Positions 1-10,248 of a DNA stretch of 64,000 nucleotides are shown in pieces. Below the pieces are notes generated by a model, which searched no databases, was not told where the DNA came from, and saw nothing but the letters and a program-made list of their open reading frames with translations. How positions within the stretch are numbered: the stretch's first letter is position 1; the number at the start of each line of letters is the position of its first letter. This DNA is from Pseudomonas iranensis (GTDB taxonomy: Bacteria > Pseudomonadota > Gammaproteobacteria > Pseudomonadales > Pseudomonadaceae). The stretch is taken from contig NZ_CP077092.1 in assembly GCF_014268585.2 (NCBI RefSeq), forward strand, positions 5,307,501-5,371,500. Reading direction: 5' to 3'. A program made the position numbers and the translations under genes.

Positions 1-409
1 AACGACGCTGACTATAACGATTGGACGTCACCGCCAGTATCAGCAATCCGAGAAAGCCCAGCGCACCAACAATAATGTAAGGACGCTTGCGTAGCTCAAC
101 GCCCAACTGTGACCAATCGAACCCGAGGATAAACGCCATATAGCTGAACAGATGCAGCGTCACATAAGCAAAACACCAAAGCCCTAACTGCCGGCGCACT
201 GCAATCCACCCCGCCCAGCCGCTCAGCTTTTGCAGGGGAGTCATGCTCAGGGTGATCAACAGCAACACCAGCGTGCCAAGCCCGAGACGATCAACCAGCA
301 CCTTGCCCGGATCAGGCCCGAGCAGATCGGCGAACGCTTGATAGAACCACAGCAATGGCCAGACCGCCGCAGCAATGAAAACGCCCACTCGCCAGAACGG
401 ATAACGCAT
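1..409 (-). CDS. msrQ: MsrQ haem-binding membrane subunit of the MsrPQ system (3' part outside window)
   Basis: Inner-membrane b-type haem protein that passes electrons from the respiratory chain to periplasmic MsrP. The frame reads from an ATG at 409-407 and stays open to the window edge, giving about 136 of the roughly 200 residues usual for the family. Several hydrophobic spans are visible, and the segment [19 protein letters not shown] carries the Arg-rich turn and the His of the ferric-reductase-like family. Its ATG overlaps the msrP stop (TGATG), so it is translationally coupled to msrP. The C-terminus is missing only because the window ends. Confidence 0.9.
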   Translation of the reverse strand, partial: MRYPFWRVGVFIAAAVWPLLWFYQAFADLLGPDPGKVLVDRLGLGTLVLLLITLSMTPLQKLSGWAGWIAVRRQLGLWCFAYVTLHLFSYMAFILGFDWSQLGVELRKRPYIIVGALGFLGLLILAVTSNRYSQRR

Positions 410-1422
410 CAGTAGTTCTTCCGCAGATCGAGCCCTGTATATAAAGAAGCGACTTCATCCGAGTAGCCGTTGAACATCTGGGTATCGCGCACATTCGGTT
501 TGAACAGACTGTTCGGCAGGCGCCGCTCGCGGGCCTGGGTCCAGCGTGGATGGTCGACGGTAGGATTCACATTCGCGTAGAAGCCATATTCATCGGCAGC
601 AATGCTTTGCCAGGTGGTCTTCGGCTGCTCACTGACCAGACTGATGCGCACAATGGACTTCACGCTTTTAAAGCCGTACTTCCATGGCACCACCAGACGC
701 AATGGCGCGCCATTCTGGTTCGGCAGTTCACGGCCATACATGCCCACCGCCAGGATCGCCAAAGGATTCATCGCCTCATCGAGACGCAAACCTTCGACAT
801 ACGGCCAGTCGATCAAGGCAAAACCGGAACGCTGGCCGGGCATACTCTTGGGATCCTGCAGGGTTTCGAAACGGATGTATTTGGCTTTGGAGGTCGGCTC
901 GACCTGCTTGAGCAAGGCCGAGATGGGAAAGCCGATCCAGGGAATGACCATCGACCACGCCTCGACGCAGCGCAGACGATAGATACGTTCCTCCAGTTGA
1001 TACGGCTTCATGAAGTCTTCCAGCGCATAACGCCCCGGCTTACCCACCTCCCCGTCAATCACCACGCTCCAGGGTTCGGTTTTCAGGTCGCCAGCGTTCC
1101 TCGCTGGATCCGCCTTACCGGTACCGAATTCATAAAAGTTGTTGTAGTTCGTCGCGTCTTTATAAGGCGTGATCGCCTCGTCCTTGACGTTGACCGCCCC
1201 CCATTGAGTAGAAGGAAGCTTTTCGGCAAACCAGGCCGGAGCCTTGCCGGATTCGACATCAGAGTAGCGAGGGGCATCAGCGGCACTGGCCCAGCGCGGC
1301 AGGCTGCTCACGGCAATACCGGCAGCAGTGGCGCCGAGCAATTGGCGACGGGAGAGATAAATGGCTTCAGGCGTGACATCCGACTCATGGCAGTCGGATG
1401 CTTTGGGGATCTTGATCAACAT
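409..1422 (-). CDS. msrP: Protein-methionine-sulfoxide reductase catalytic subunit MsrP (YedY)
   Basis: Periplasmic molybdopterin enzyme that reduces methionine sulfoxide in envelope proteins; electrons come from MsrQ. The 337-residue length matches the family. The N-terminus has a twin-arginine signal (SRRQLLG) followed by a hydrophobic stretch ending in WASA. The molybdenum-binding Cys is in the segment [10 protein letters not shown] chose the ATG at 1422 because GGAG lies just upstream and the signal peptide then has normal length; an in-frame start 36 nt upstream would add residues with no counterpart. It forms a two-gene operon with msrQ. Confidence 0.95.
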   Translation of the reverse strand: MLIKIPKASDCHESDVTPEAIYLSRRQLLGATAAGIAVSSLPRWASAADAPRYSDVESGKAPAWFAEKLPSTQWGAVNVKDEAITPYKDATNYNNFYEFGTGKADPARNAGDLKTEPWSVVIDGEVGKPGRYALEDFMKPYQLEERIYRLRCVEAWSMVIPWIGFPISALLKQVEPTSKAKYIRFETLQDPKSMPGQRSGFALIDWPYVEGLRLDEAMNPLAILAVGMYGRELPNQNGAPLRLVVPWKYGFKSVKSIVRISLVSEQPKTTWQSIAADEYGFYANVNPTVDHPRWTQARERRLPNSLFKPNVRDTQMFNGYSDEVASLYTGLDLRKNY

Positions 1423-1485
1423 GACAACTCCGCAGCTTTGGAGGACAGGTGCACCCATAGACTGCGGAGTATGCGGGAAATTACA

Positions 1486-2343
1486 TCACTCGGCGTTTTT
1501 GTGACGACGAAGACGCAACAGATATTGCACCGGACCGGACGCCGCATAGGCGAGGAACACCAGCAGCAGAATGCGCGGCGGATCACTGAACACGACAGCG
1601 AATACCAGCACCACCGCCAGGATCGCCACGAACGGCACGCGACCTTTGAGATCCAGCTCCTTGAAGCTGTTGTACTTGATGTTGCTGACCATCAGCATGC
1701 CGGCCGCCGCCACCATCAAGGCCACCAGGAACGACATCTTCGAACCCTGGATGCCGTAATCGCTGAACGCCCAGACAATACCGGCCACCACACCTGCCGC
1801 CGCCGGGCTGGCCAGACCGATGAAGTAGCGCTTGTCCGCCGTGCCGACCTGGGTGTTGAAACGCGCCAGACGCAACGCCGCACCCGCTACATATATGAAG
1901 GCGACCATCCAGCCGACCTTGCCCATATCACCCAGCGCCCAGCCAAAGGCCAGCAATGCCGGCGCGACGCCGAAGGCGACCATGTCCGACAGCGAGTCGT
2001 ACTCGGCGCCGAAGGCACTTTGGGTATTGGTCATGCGTGCCACGCGACCATCGAGGCCATCGAGGACCATCGCGACGAAGATCGCGATCGCAGCGAAGGC
2101 GAAATACTTGCTCGCATTCACCGAGTCGCCGGCGCTCAACGCGGCCTGGGCGCTCATCGAGTTGATGATGGAATAGAAGCCTGCGAACAGGTTGGCAGTG
2201 GTGAACAGGTTCGGCAGCAGATAGATACCACGATGCCGGACTTTACGACCTTCAGCGTCGTGCCCTTCTTCGATGTGCTCATCGATGGGCAGCAGGCTTT
2301 CGGCGTCGGAAGCCTTGTTCGGCTCTTCGGGACGTTCGCTCAT
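1486..2343 (-). CDS. pssA: CDP-diacylglycerol--serine O-phosphatidyltransferase
   Basis: Makes phosphatidylserine, the precursor of phosphatidylethanolamine. The CDP-alcohol phosphatidyltransferase signature is complete: DGRVAR, then Gly and two spaced Asp residues in FGAEYDSLSD. About eight hydrophobic spans follow a polar N-terminus of about 40 residues. The start is ATG 2343 (MSERPEEP) with AAGG at good distance; another ATG two codons upstream (2349) is possible. The long open frame extends back over the ilvC terminator, which is not coding. It lies downstream of ilvC as in other pseudomonads. Confidence 0.93.
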   Translation of the reverse strand: MSERPEEPNKASDAESLLPIDEHIEEGHDAEGRKVRHRGIYLLPNLFTTANLFAGFYSIINSMSAQAALSAGDSVNASKYFAFAAIAIFVAMVLDGLDGRVARMTNTQSAFGAEYDSLSDMVAFGVAPALLAFGWALGDMGKVGWMVAFIYVAGAALRLARFNTQVGTADKRYFIGLASPAAAGVVAGIVWAFSDYGIQGSKMSFLVALMVAAAGMLMVSNIKYNSFKELDLKGRVPFVAILAVVLVFAVVFSDPPRILLLVFLAYAASGPVQYLLRLRRHKNAE

Positions 2344-2444
2344 GGACATTACCTTGCAACGGTTTGGAAAAAATTCGACAGAGGCTTGAGGACGACAGTT
2401 CGGCCACAAACGATGCAGCTTTATACCAGAAGCACCGGCCCAAA

Positions 2445-2475
2445 CGAAAAAACGCGGCCGAGGCCGCGTTTTTCG
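2445..2475 (-). terminator. Rho-independent terminator after ilvC
   Basis: A GC-rich hairpin (ACGCGGCC, short loop, GGCCGCGT) flanked by an A run on one side and a T run on the other sits 17 nt past the ilvC stop. It should end the ilvIHC transcript and separate it from pssA. Confidence 0.85.
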
Positions 2476-2491
2476 TACAAGGAACGACGAC

Positions 2492-3532
<1,041 letters not shown>

Positions 3533-3554
3533 TCAGGCCATGCGCTAATTTGGT

Positions 3555-4046
3555 TTAGATGCTGAGTACTTTGTCGCCGCGAGCAATGCCGGTCACGCCG
3601 CTACGGACGGTCTCCAGAATCGATGCGGTGCCGATGGACTGAATGAAGCTGTCGAGCTTGTCGCTGGTACCGGTCAATTGAACGGTATACACGCTGGCGC
3701 TGACGTCGACGATCTGTCCACGGTAGATATCGGTGGTGCGTTTGATCTCGGCGCGCTGGGCGCCAGTGGCCTTGACCTTGACCAGCATCAGTTCACGCTC
3801 GATGTGAGCGCTTTCCGACAGGTCCACCAGCTTGACCACTTCGATCAGCTTGTTCAGGTTTTTGGTGATCTGCTCGATCACTTCATCGTGGCCCACAGTG
3901 GTCAGCGTCAGACGCGACAGGGTCGGGTCTTCGGTCGGGGCCACGGTCAGGCTTTCGATGTTGTAGTTGCGCTGCGAGAACAGGCCGACTACGCGAGACA
4001 GAGCGCCGGGTTCGTTTTCCAGAAGCAGGGAAATAATGTGCCGCAT
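3555..4046 (-). CDS. ilvH: Acetolactate synthase small (regulatory) subunit
   Basis: Regulatory subunit that gives acetolactate synthase its valine sensitivity and full activity. It has 163 residues with an N-terminal ACT domain (RHIISLLLENEPGALSRV) and the C-terminal small-subunit domain, the usual length. The start at 4046 lies 2 nt from the ilvI stop, so the two subunits are translationally linked and made in step. Often labelled ilvN. Confidence 0.96.
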   Translation of the reverse strand: MRHIISLLLENEPGALSRVVGLFSQRNYNIESLTVAPTEDPTLSRLTLTTVGHDEVIEQITKNLNKLIEVVKLVDLSESAHIERELMLVKVKATGAQRAEIKRTTDIYRGQIVDVSASVYTVQLTGTSDKLDSFIQSIGTASILETVRSGVTGIARGDKVLSI

Positions 4047-4048
4047 GA

Positions 4049-5773
4049 TTAAGTACGCTCCGTCTTGCTCAGCCACATATCGCGCATGGAGCCGTCTTTG
4101 ATCTGCATCGGGTAGACGTGCTCGCTGGTGTCGACTGCAACGTCGATGATCACCAGGCGATCCTTCATGGCGAAGGCTTCGGCCATCTTCGACTTCAAAT
4201 CTTTCGATTCGGTGATGCGTACGCCAACGTGGCCGTAGGCTTCAGCCAGCTTGATGAAGTCGGGCAGCGATTCCATGTAGGAGTGCGAGTGACGGCTGCC
4301 GTAGCTCATGTCCTGCCACTGGCGAACCATGCCCAGCACACCGTTGTTGAGGATGACGATCTTCACCGGCAAGCCGTATTGCAGGCAGGTCGACAGCTCC
4401 TGGATGTTCATCTGGATACTGCCTTCGCCGGTGACGCAGGCAACGTCGTCGTCCGGGAAGCTCAGTTTGATGCCCATCGCGGCTGGCAGACCGAAGCCCA
4501 TCGTGCCCAGACCACCGGAGTTGATCCAGCGGTTCGGCTTGTTGAACGTGTAGTACTGCGCGGCAAACATCTGGTGCTGACCAACGTCGGAGGTCACAAA
4601 GGCGTCGCCCTTGGTCACTTCGCAGAGGGTTTCGATCACGGTCTGCGGCTTGATCTGGCTGCCGTCGCCCTTTTCATAAGGGAACAGGCCGCGATCACCG
4701 CGCCATTCATCCACCTGCTTCCACCAGCTGGCTACGGACTCCTTGTTCGGGGTCTCGCCGATTTCCTTGAGAATCGCGACCATTTCGGTCAGGACGCTCT
4801 CGACCGGACCCACGATTGGCACGTCGGCCTTGATGGTCTTGGAAATCGACGCCGGGTCGATGTCGATATGGATGATCTTGGCGTTCGGGCAGAATTTCGC
4901 CGGGCCGTTGATCACCCGATCGTCGAAGCGTGCGCCCACTGCGAGGATCACGTCGGCATGGTGCATTGCCAGGTTCGCGGTGTAGCTGCCGTGCATGCCG
5001 AGCATGCCGATGAACTGACGGTCAGTGCCTGGGAAAGCGCCCAGACCCATCAACGTGTTGGTCACCGGCAGGTTGAGCATTTTCGCCAGTTCGGTCAGTT
5101 GCGCGGAGCCATTGCCGAGAATCACGCCGCCGCCGGAGTACAGCACCGGGCGCTTGGCCGCCAACAACATTTCGGCTGCTTTGCGGATCTGCCCGGAGTG
5201 ACCGCGAACGGCCGGGCTGTAGGAGCGCAGCTTGGCTTTTTTCGGAAAAACGTATTCGAACTTTTCGGCCGGGTTGGTCATGTCTTTCGGGATGTCGACA
5301 ACGACCGGGCCCGGACGACCGGATTGCGCCAGGTAGAAGGCCTTCTTCATGACTTCCGGGATTTCCGAAGCGTGCTTGATCATGAAGCTGTGCTTCACGA
5401 TCGGCCGGGAGATACCGATCATGTCGGTTTCCTGGAACGCGTCGGTGCCGACCATGGTGCTTGGCACCTGACCGGAAATGATCACCATCGGAATCGAGTC
5501 CATATAGGCGGTGGCGATACCGGTGATGGCGTTTGTGGCGCCTGGACCGGAAGTCACCAATACCACGCCGGCTTTACCGGTGGCACGGGCGTAGCCGTCA
5601 GCCATATGGGTCGCCGCTTGTTCGTGACGAACCAGGATGTGGGTCACTTCCGGTTCTTTGAACAGGGCATCGTAAACATGCAGGAGAGCACCACCCGGGT
5701 ACCCGTAGATATATTTGACGCCTTCGTCACGCAAAAAGCGGACGAGCATCTCACCGCCAGATAAAAGCTCCAC
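4049..5773 (-). CDS. ilvI: Acetolactate synthase large (catalytic) subunit
   Basis: Thiamine-diphosphate enzyme that condenses two pyruvates, or pyruvate and 2-oxobutyrate, as the first common step of branched-chain amino acid synthesis. It is 574 residues with the catalytic Glu in [20 protein letters not shown] and the diphosphate-Mg motif [13 protein letters not shown] chose a GTG start at 5773: AGAGGTG lies six bases upstream and the protein then begins VELLSGGEM, as in relatives. A GTG three codons earlier has no ribosome-binding site. Often labelled ilvB. Confidence 0.95.
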   Translation of the reverse strand: MELLSGGEMLVRFLRDEGVKYIYGYPGGALLHVYDALFKEPEVTHILVRHEQAATHMADGYARATGKAGVVLVTSGPGATNAITGIATAYMDSIPMVIISGQVPSTMVGTDAFQETDMIGISRPIVKHSFMIKHASEIPEVMKKAFYLAQSGRPGPVVVDIPKDMTNPAEKFEYVFPKKAKLRSYSPAVRGHSGQIRKAAEMLLAAKRPVLYSGGGVILGNGSAQLTELAKMLNLPVTNTLMGLGAFPGTDRQFIGMLGMHGSYTANLAMHHADVILAVGARFDDRVINGPAKFCPNAKIIHIDIDPASISKTIKADVPIVGPVESVLTEMVAILKEIGETPNKESVASWWKQVDEWRGDRGLFPYEKGDGSQIKPQTVIETLCEVTKGDAFVTSDVGQHQMFAAQYYTFNKPNRWINSGGLGTMGFGLPAAMGIKLSFPDDDVACVTGEGSIQMNIQELSTCLQYGLPVKIVILNNGVLGMVRQWQDMSYGSRHSHSYMESLPDFIKLAEAYGHVGVRITESKDLKSKMAEAFAMKDRLVIIDVAVDTSEHVYPMQIKDGSMRDMWLSKTERT

Positions 5774-6032
5774 GTTGTTCACCTCTAAAACGCCAGAATA
5801 CCGTCCACAAAAAAGGGGCGGGTCTTAATAGGTTTACTTCTCGGCAGAGCATGAGCGACGGTGGTCGCCGACTACGTCAGCACTGACTGAGCAAGTATTG
5901 GGATCGTCCCAAGTGTTGCGGGCCTTTCCCACCCAGCGCGAGGTAACGCGTTGCGGGTGTAACAGGTCGGCGCGGATGTGCGCCTCATGATCTACCGAGT
6001 GGGTCTGCTTCTGGCAGTCCCTCTACAGCGGA
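5774..6032 (-). promoter_or_regulatory. Long untranslated leader of ilvI
   Basis: About 260 nt separate the predicted transcription start from the ilvI GTG. The leader has several short dyads (for example GGGACGATCCC and GCGACCACCGTCGC). It also has a weakly supported 39-codon frame, start about 5988, that ends with several Ile, Leu and Val codons. No classical terminator hairpin sits before the T run near ilvI. Attenuation is possible but not shown. Confidence 0.35.
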
Positions 6033-6038
6033 CTTTGG

Positions 6039-6067
6039 ATTCTTCTGTTTCGCCCTCTGCAAGTCAA
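6039..6067 (-). promoter_or_regulatory. Candidate sigma70 promoter of ilvIHC
   Basis: On the minus strand TTGACT (6067-6062) and AAGAAT (6044-6039) are separated by 17 bases, upstream of ilvI. The -35 matches five of six consensus bases and the -10 four of six. Confidence 0.5.
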
Positions 6068-6172
6068 GTCGTCTGTGTGGTTAATTGTGGGTAAGCACAT
6101 GAGAACGCAAGAAAAAACCTGAAAAGCGCTACTCTGTTAGCGTCAATTGCGCATTTTTGCCAAGGAATCAGC

Positions 6173-6589
6173 ATGCGAACGCTCCTCCTCACTCTACTGA
6201 TCGGCCTCAGCCCATGGTGCTCGGCCGCTCAAATCTACAAATGGGTCGATGCCCAAGGCGTCACGCATTTCGATGCGCAGCCTCCGCAGGGCCTACCGTC
6301 GACGACCGTACAGACACCCTCCTCGCCCGCGCCGAAAGCTGCGCCGATGCCGGGCGGCGGCGTCCTTGGCGATCAGAAAGCCATTGATGCCAAGGTGAAG
6401 AAACAGGTCGCCGAGCAGCAGGCGCAGCTCAAGGCCTTTTGCGAGCAGGCACGCACGAACCTGGCGCAACTGCAGAACAATCCGCGTTTGCGTGAGGAGG
6501 TCGAGGGGGATGTGCGCAGGCTCGACGATACACAGCGTCAGGAACGCATCGTCGAAGCGAAGAAGCAGATTAAGGAGAATTGTTCGTAA
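6173..6589 (+). CDS. DUF4124 domain-containing secreted protein
   Basis: 138 residues. A signal peptide (MRTLLLTLLIGLSPWCSAA) leads into the DUF4124 motif QIYKWVDAQGVTHFD. A Pro-rich linker and a charged, probably coiled C-terminal half rich in Lys, Gln and Glu follow. The family is widespread in proteobacterial envelopes and its function is unknown. AAGGA precedes the ATG. It diverges from ilvIHC across about 400 bases. Secretion is a confident reading; any specific role would be guesswork. Confidence 0.85.
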   Translation: MRTLLLTLLIGLSPWCSAAQIYKWVDAQGVTHFDAQPPQGLPSTTVQTPSSPAPKAAPMPGGGVLGDQKAIDAKVKKQVAEQQAQLKAFCEQARTNLAQLQNNPRLREEVEGDVRRLDDTQRQERIVEAKKQIKENCS

Positions 6590-6604
6590 TCGTTTCGAAG
6601 GATG

Positions 6605-6686
6605 TGTAGGAGCTGCCGAAGGCTGCGATCTTTTGACTTGCTGGAAGAGCAAGATCAAAAGATCGCAGCCTTCGGCAGCTCCTACA
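6605..6686. repeat. Inverted repeat, GTAGGAGCTGCCGAAGG family
   Basis: Two arms of about 30 bases (TGTAGGAGCTGCCGAAGGC... and its complement) flank a 20-base spacer. A second copy of the family is at 46983-47060. It is a REP-like dispersed element able to form a long hairpin, between the DUF4124 gene and yqcC, and may also act as a transcript end. Confidence 0.85.
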
Positions 6687-6706
6687 AAGCTCCTACACAA
6701 CCGCGT

Positions 6707-7042
6707 TCAGCGAGATGCAGTGATCAGCAGGTCAAACTCTTTGAGCAGCACCTGCAACTGCCGATCCTTGCCACCGAGGTTGCGCTGGGCAAAGACCATT
6801 TCCGCCATTTCCTGAATGCCCGAGGCGTTCGGCAAGGGCAGATCCTGTTCGAGGATCATCTTCATGCGCGGCAGGAAGATCCATTGCAGCCATTGCTCGA
6901 AGTCCAGCGTGTCGACCGAAAACGGCTCGACACTGCTTAGCGCTTCGGCGGACGGCTCAACCTCATCCCACCAGCCCTGGGTGCGCAGCTCGCGTTCGAT
7001 CAGCAATAGCTGATCGGCGATTTTCGGGAAACGCACGTCCAT
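6707..7042 (-). CDS. YqcC family protein (DUF446)
   Basis: 111 residues, all-helical in appearance and acidic, with the family features LLLIERELRTQGWW near the start and FEQWLQWIFLPRM in the middle. Its function is not established; the family is often found near tRNA-modification or cell-wall genes. The ATG at 7042 overlaps the stop of the TPR lipoprotein gene (TGATG), which argues for coupled translation; a GTG one codon upstream is the alternative. Confidence 0.85.
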   Translation of the reverse strand: MDVRFPKIADQLLLIERELRTQGWWDEVEPSAEALSSVEPFSVDTLDFEQWLQWIFLPRMKMILEQDLPLPNASGIQEMAEMVFAQRNLGGKDRQLQVLLKEFDLLITASR

Positions 7043-7791
7043 CACAGGGAAACCTTGGCCTTCTGACGGGCCAGCGCAGCACCGGCGGAATCGCCTTGTT
7101 TCTCACGGGACTGAGCGATGATTTCCCACAGGCTGGCTTGCAGATCCGGACGACCGTTGGCCATGGTCAGCGCACGACGGGCGAACTGTTCGGCTTGCGG
7201 CGCATCGCCCTGGGCCATGCGTACTTGCGCCAAACGGTAAAGCACTTGTGGCTCACGCGGGGCGACACGTTGCGCCCGCTCCAGGCTGGAAGAGGCACCG
7301 TTGAGGTCGCCACCGGCCTGTTGCTGTTGCGCGGTGGTCAGCAAGGCGAGTACCGGACCGTCCAGTTGCTCATCCGCCGACAGACCGCCGCCACTGCTGG
7401 CCGAAGGAATGCCACTTGGCGTCGACGGCATGCTGTAGCTGCCGGAGTTGATCGGCGCCGACTCAACCGCCGATGGGTTGTACGGCCCCGACGTGATACC
7501 GCCGGATGCAGGCCCCGGGACGATCGGCGAAGAGCTGATCGGTGTCGACACCGCCGCACCGCCGCCCGGCACCATCACCACTACGCCGGTATCGCCTTGC
7601 GGAATCGCCTGAGTCTGGCCCTGCACCGGGCGCTTGACCGTGGTCTGGCGGAAACCGCCATTGGCACCGATGCGTTCGCTGTTGGACACGGCCGTACCCG
7701 AATCCACTACCGGAATCGAACCACGCTGTACGGTGGAGCAGCCGCTGAGCAAAGCCACGGCGGTCACCGCTGGAATCAACCACTTGTTCAC
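7042..7791 (-). CDS. TPR-repeat lipoprotein
   Basis: 249 residues with a lipoprotein signal peptide whose lipobox is LLSGC at about residues 14-18, so the mature protein should be acylated. A low-complexity Ser/Gly/Pro/Val-rich linker follows, then a C-terminal domain of about 100 residues with tetratricopeptide-like repeats (VLALLTTAQQQQAGGDLNGA and following). It sits 16 bases after the mrcB stop, in the position where other bacteria have outer-membrane lipoprotein partners of class A penicillin-binding proteins. A role in supporting PBP1b is inferred from position only. Confidence 0.85.
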   Translation of the reverse strand: MNKWLIPAVTAVALLSGCSTVQRGSIPVVDSGTAVSNSERIGANGGFRQTTVKRPVQGQTQAIPQGDTGVVVMVPGGGAAVSTPISSSPIVPGPASGGITSGPYNPSAVESAPINSGSYSMPSTPSGIPSASSGGGLSADEQLDGPVLALLTTAQQQQAGGDLNGASSSLERAQRVAPREPQVLYRLAQVRMAQGDAPQAEQFARRALTMANGRPDLQASLWEIIAQSREKQGDSAGAALARQKAKVSL

Positions 7792-7807
7792 TTGAAACCC
7801 TCTTTGC

Positions 7808-10132
7808 TTAATTCATCCAGCCCTTGACCCAGTCCATCACCGATTCCGGCGAGGCAGGTGTTTCGCTTGCACACGCGGCGCCGGGTGGCGGCTCGCTGCC
7901 GCGAATATACGGCATCTGTACCGCGCCGGGGCAGTTGGCATCCGAACCCTGGCCGGTGCGCGAATCGACCCAGGCCTGCACGACGTTGTCCGGCTGCGGC
8001 ATGTCCAGCGGCAGCGGATCGGCCTTGCGCATGAAACTGGTCCAGACCTGCAACGCACCGGTGGCCCCGGTGAACGGCGTCTTGCCGTTGTCATCGCGGC
8101 CGAGCCAGACCACCGCCAGCAGATCCTGACTGAAACCGGCGAACCAGCTGTCGCGCGAATCGTTACTGGTACCGGTCTTGCCCGCCAGTGTCAGGGTCTT
8201 GGGCAGCACGTTATAAACCGAACTGCCGGTACCTTCACGCATCACCCGCTGCATGGCGTTCTGGATCAGGTAAATCGAGGCCGGGTCGAAACGCTGTTCG
8301 ATCTGGAACGGATAACGCTTGAGCGGCTCGCCCTCGGCGGTCAACACGCTGCGAATGCCGCGCATCGGCGTATTGAAACCACCGTTGGCCAACGTCTGGT
8401 ACATGGTCGCCACTTCGATCGGCGTCATGCCGCCAGCACCGAGCAGCATCGACGGGAACGCCGGGAACTCACGAGTAACGCCCAGGCGACCCACGGTCTT
8501 GAGCACATTCGGCACACCGACTTCCAGGCCCAGACGCGAGGTCGACAGGTTGTAGGAATGCGCCAGGCCCTGATAGAGGAACACCGTACCGTGGGAGCGG
8601 CGATCGTAGTTCTGCGGTTTCCACACCTGACCGTTGGCGCCCTTGACCGACAGCGGATCGTCCGACAGCCAACTGGTCAGCGTGTACTGGCTCGGCTTCT
8701 CCAGTGCGGTCAGATACACCGCCGGTTTGATCAAAGAACCAATCGGGCGCACCGCATCCAGTGCACGGTTGAAGCCGGCATAACTGGCCTGACGGCTGCC
8801 GATCATCGCCTGGACTTCACCGGTTTCCGGGTTGGTCACGACCATCGCCGCTTCGACGTCATCAGAGCCCTTGCGCCCGGCCAGACGCTTGAAGGTGTCG
8901 TTGACCGAGGCTTCGGCTTTCATCTGCAGAATCGGGTCGAAACTGGTGAAGATGCGCAGGCCTTCTTCGGTCAAGTCTTCGTCGCGGTAGTCTTCGCGCA
9001 ACTGACGTTTGACCAGATCGATAAAGCCCGGGAACGAGCTGTCGGCGAGCTTGCCGCGAGTCGTCACACCGAGCGGCATTTTCTTCGCCGCTTCGACCTG
9101 TTCCGAGGTCGCCACGCCTTGCTGCGCCAGCACGTCGAGGACCAGATTACGCCGCTCCAGCGCGCGCTCCGGGTTGCGACGCGGGTTGTAGTAGGACGGC
9201 CCCTTGACCATGCCGACCAGCAACGCCACTTGATGCAGTTTCAGCTCGGACAATGGCTGGCCGAAGAAGAACTGGCTGGCCAGACCGAAACCGTGCACCG
9301 CGCGCTGCCCGTCCTGGCCGACAAAGACTTCGTTGAGGTAGGCCTCAAGGATTTCCTTCTTGTCGTAATGCAGTTCGAGCAGCAACGCCATCATCGCTTC
9401 GGTGAGCTTGCGGGTCAGGCTGCGTTCGCTGGTCAGGTAGAAGTTCTTCACCAACTGCTGGGTCAGCGTACTGCCGCCCTGGGTCATCTTGCCGCCAGAG
9501 GTGTTGATCCACACCGCGCGGGCGATCGATTTCGGCGACACGCCCCAGTGACTATAGAAGTCGCGGTCTTCCACGGCGATCAGGGTTTCGAGCAGGTACG
9601 GCGGCACCTGATCAAGTTTGATCAGGATGCGGTCTTCGAGATTTTTCGGGTAAATGCCGCCGATCATCAGCGGCTCGAGGCGCACCACCGACAGCTTCGA
9701 GCCGTTGGTCGCGGAGAGTTCGGCGACGTAATCGCCGGAGAAGCGCACGCGCACCGGCTGCGGTTTTTCCAGGCCTTCATAGAACTGGAAGCCACGGGTG
9801 TTCAGGTCAACCGTATTGCCGCTGACGGCGGCGGCGCCGGGGCCATTGCTCACGGCTTCGCGGCGATAGCCGAGGGCATCGAGTTCGGTGAGGAAATCGT
9901 CCTTGCTGAGCTTCTGTCCGACGAACAGCTCGAGCGGGCGCGCGTACACCTTGGCCGGGATGGTCCAGCGCTTGCCGGAGAACTTCTCCTGCACCACGGC
10001 ATCGAGATAAACGGCAAAGCCGGCCAGCACTACAAGGCCGACCAGGCTGAGTTTAATGGCCCAGCTCAACCATGGGCTGAGGCCCTTGGCTGGTGGTTTT
10101 TTCTTGGTACGGGGGGATCGGGATCGAGTCAT
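7808..10132 (-). CDS. mrcB: Penicillin-binding protein 1B (transglycosylase/transpeptidase)
   Basis: Bifunctional peptidoglycan synthase of 774 residues anchored by one N-terminal membrane span (about residues 27-46) after a basic cytoplasmic tail. A UB2H-like region follows, then the GT51 domain with catalytic Glu in VEDRDFYSHWG and the motif GGSTLTQQLVKNFYL. The transpeptidase domain has all three catalytic motifs: SLIK, SYN and KTGT. The start ATG at 10132 gives the expected basic tail. It heads an apparent operon with the TPR lipoprotein and yqcC. Confidence 0.97.
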   Translation of the reverse strand: MTRSRSPRTKKKPPAKGLSPWLSWAIKLSLVGLVVLAGFAVYLDAVVQEKFSGKRWTIPAKVYARPLELFVGQKLSKDDFLTELDALGYRREAVSNGPGAAAVSGNTVDLNTRGFQFYEGLEKPQPVRVRFSGDYVAELSATNGSKLSVVRLEPLMIGGIYPKNLEDRILIKLDQVPPYLLETLIAVEDRDFYSHWGVSPKSIARAVWINTSGGKMTQGGSTLTQQLVKNFYLTSERSLTRKLTEAMMALLLELHYDKKEILEAYLNEVFVGQDGQRAVHGFGLASQFFFGQPLSELKLHQVALLVGMVKGPSYYNPRRNPERALERRNLVLDVLAQQGVATSEQVEAAKKMPLGVTTRGKLADSSFPGFIDLVKRQLREDYRDEDLTEEGLRIFTSFDPILQMKAEASVNDTFKRLAGRKGSDDVEAAMVVTNPETGEVQAMIGSRQASYAGFNRALDAVRPIGSLIKPAVYLTALEKPSQYTLTSWLSDDPLSVKGANGQVWKPQNYDRRSHGTVFLYQGLAHSYNLSTSRLGLEVGVPNVLKTVGRLGVTREFPAFPSMLLGAGGMTPIEVATMYQTLANGGFNTPMRGIRSVLTAEGEPLKRYPFQIEQRFDPASIYLIQNAMQRVMREGTGSSVYNVLPKTLTLAGKTGTSNDSRDSWFAGFSQDLLAVVWLGRDDNGKTPFTGATGALQVWTSFMRKADPLPLDMPQPDNVVQAWVDSRTGQGSDANCPGAVQMPYIRGSEPPPGAACASETPASPESVMDWVKGWMN

Positions 10133-10248
10133 GGCGGCGGATTATACGCACTTTATCGATCCTCAACAGGCACGCGCGGAGGTTTGCGTCAGGCGGGCAA
10201 GCAGCCATAATGGCCGCCTCGAATTCCCCCGTCTCTGAAGGATCGCCC

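Noticed and set aside
5806..5830. T run near the ilvI start as an attenuator terminator
   Set aside because: The GC-rich block before it (GACCCGCCCC) has no complementary arm close upstream, so no terminator hairpin forms.
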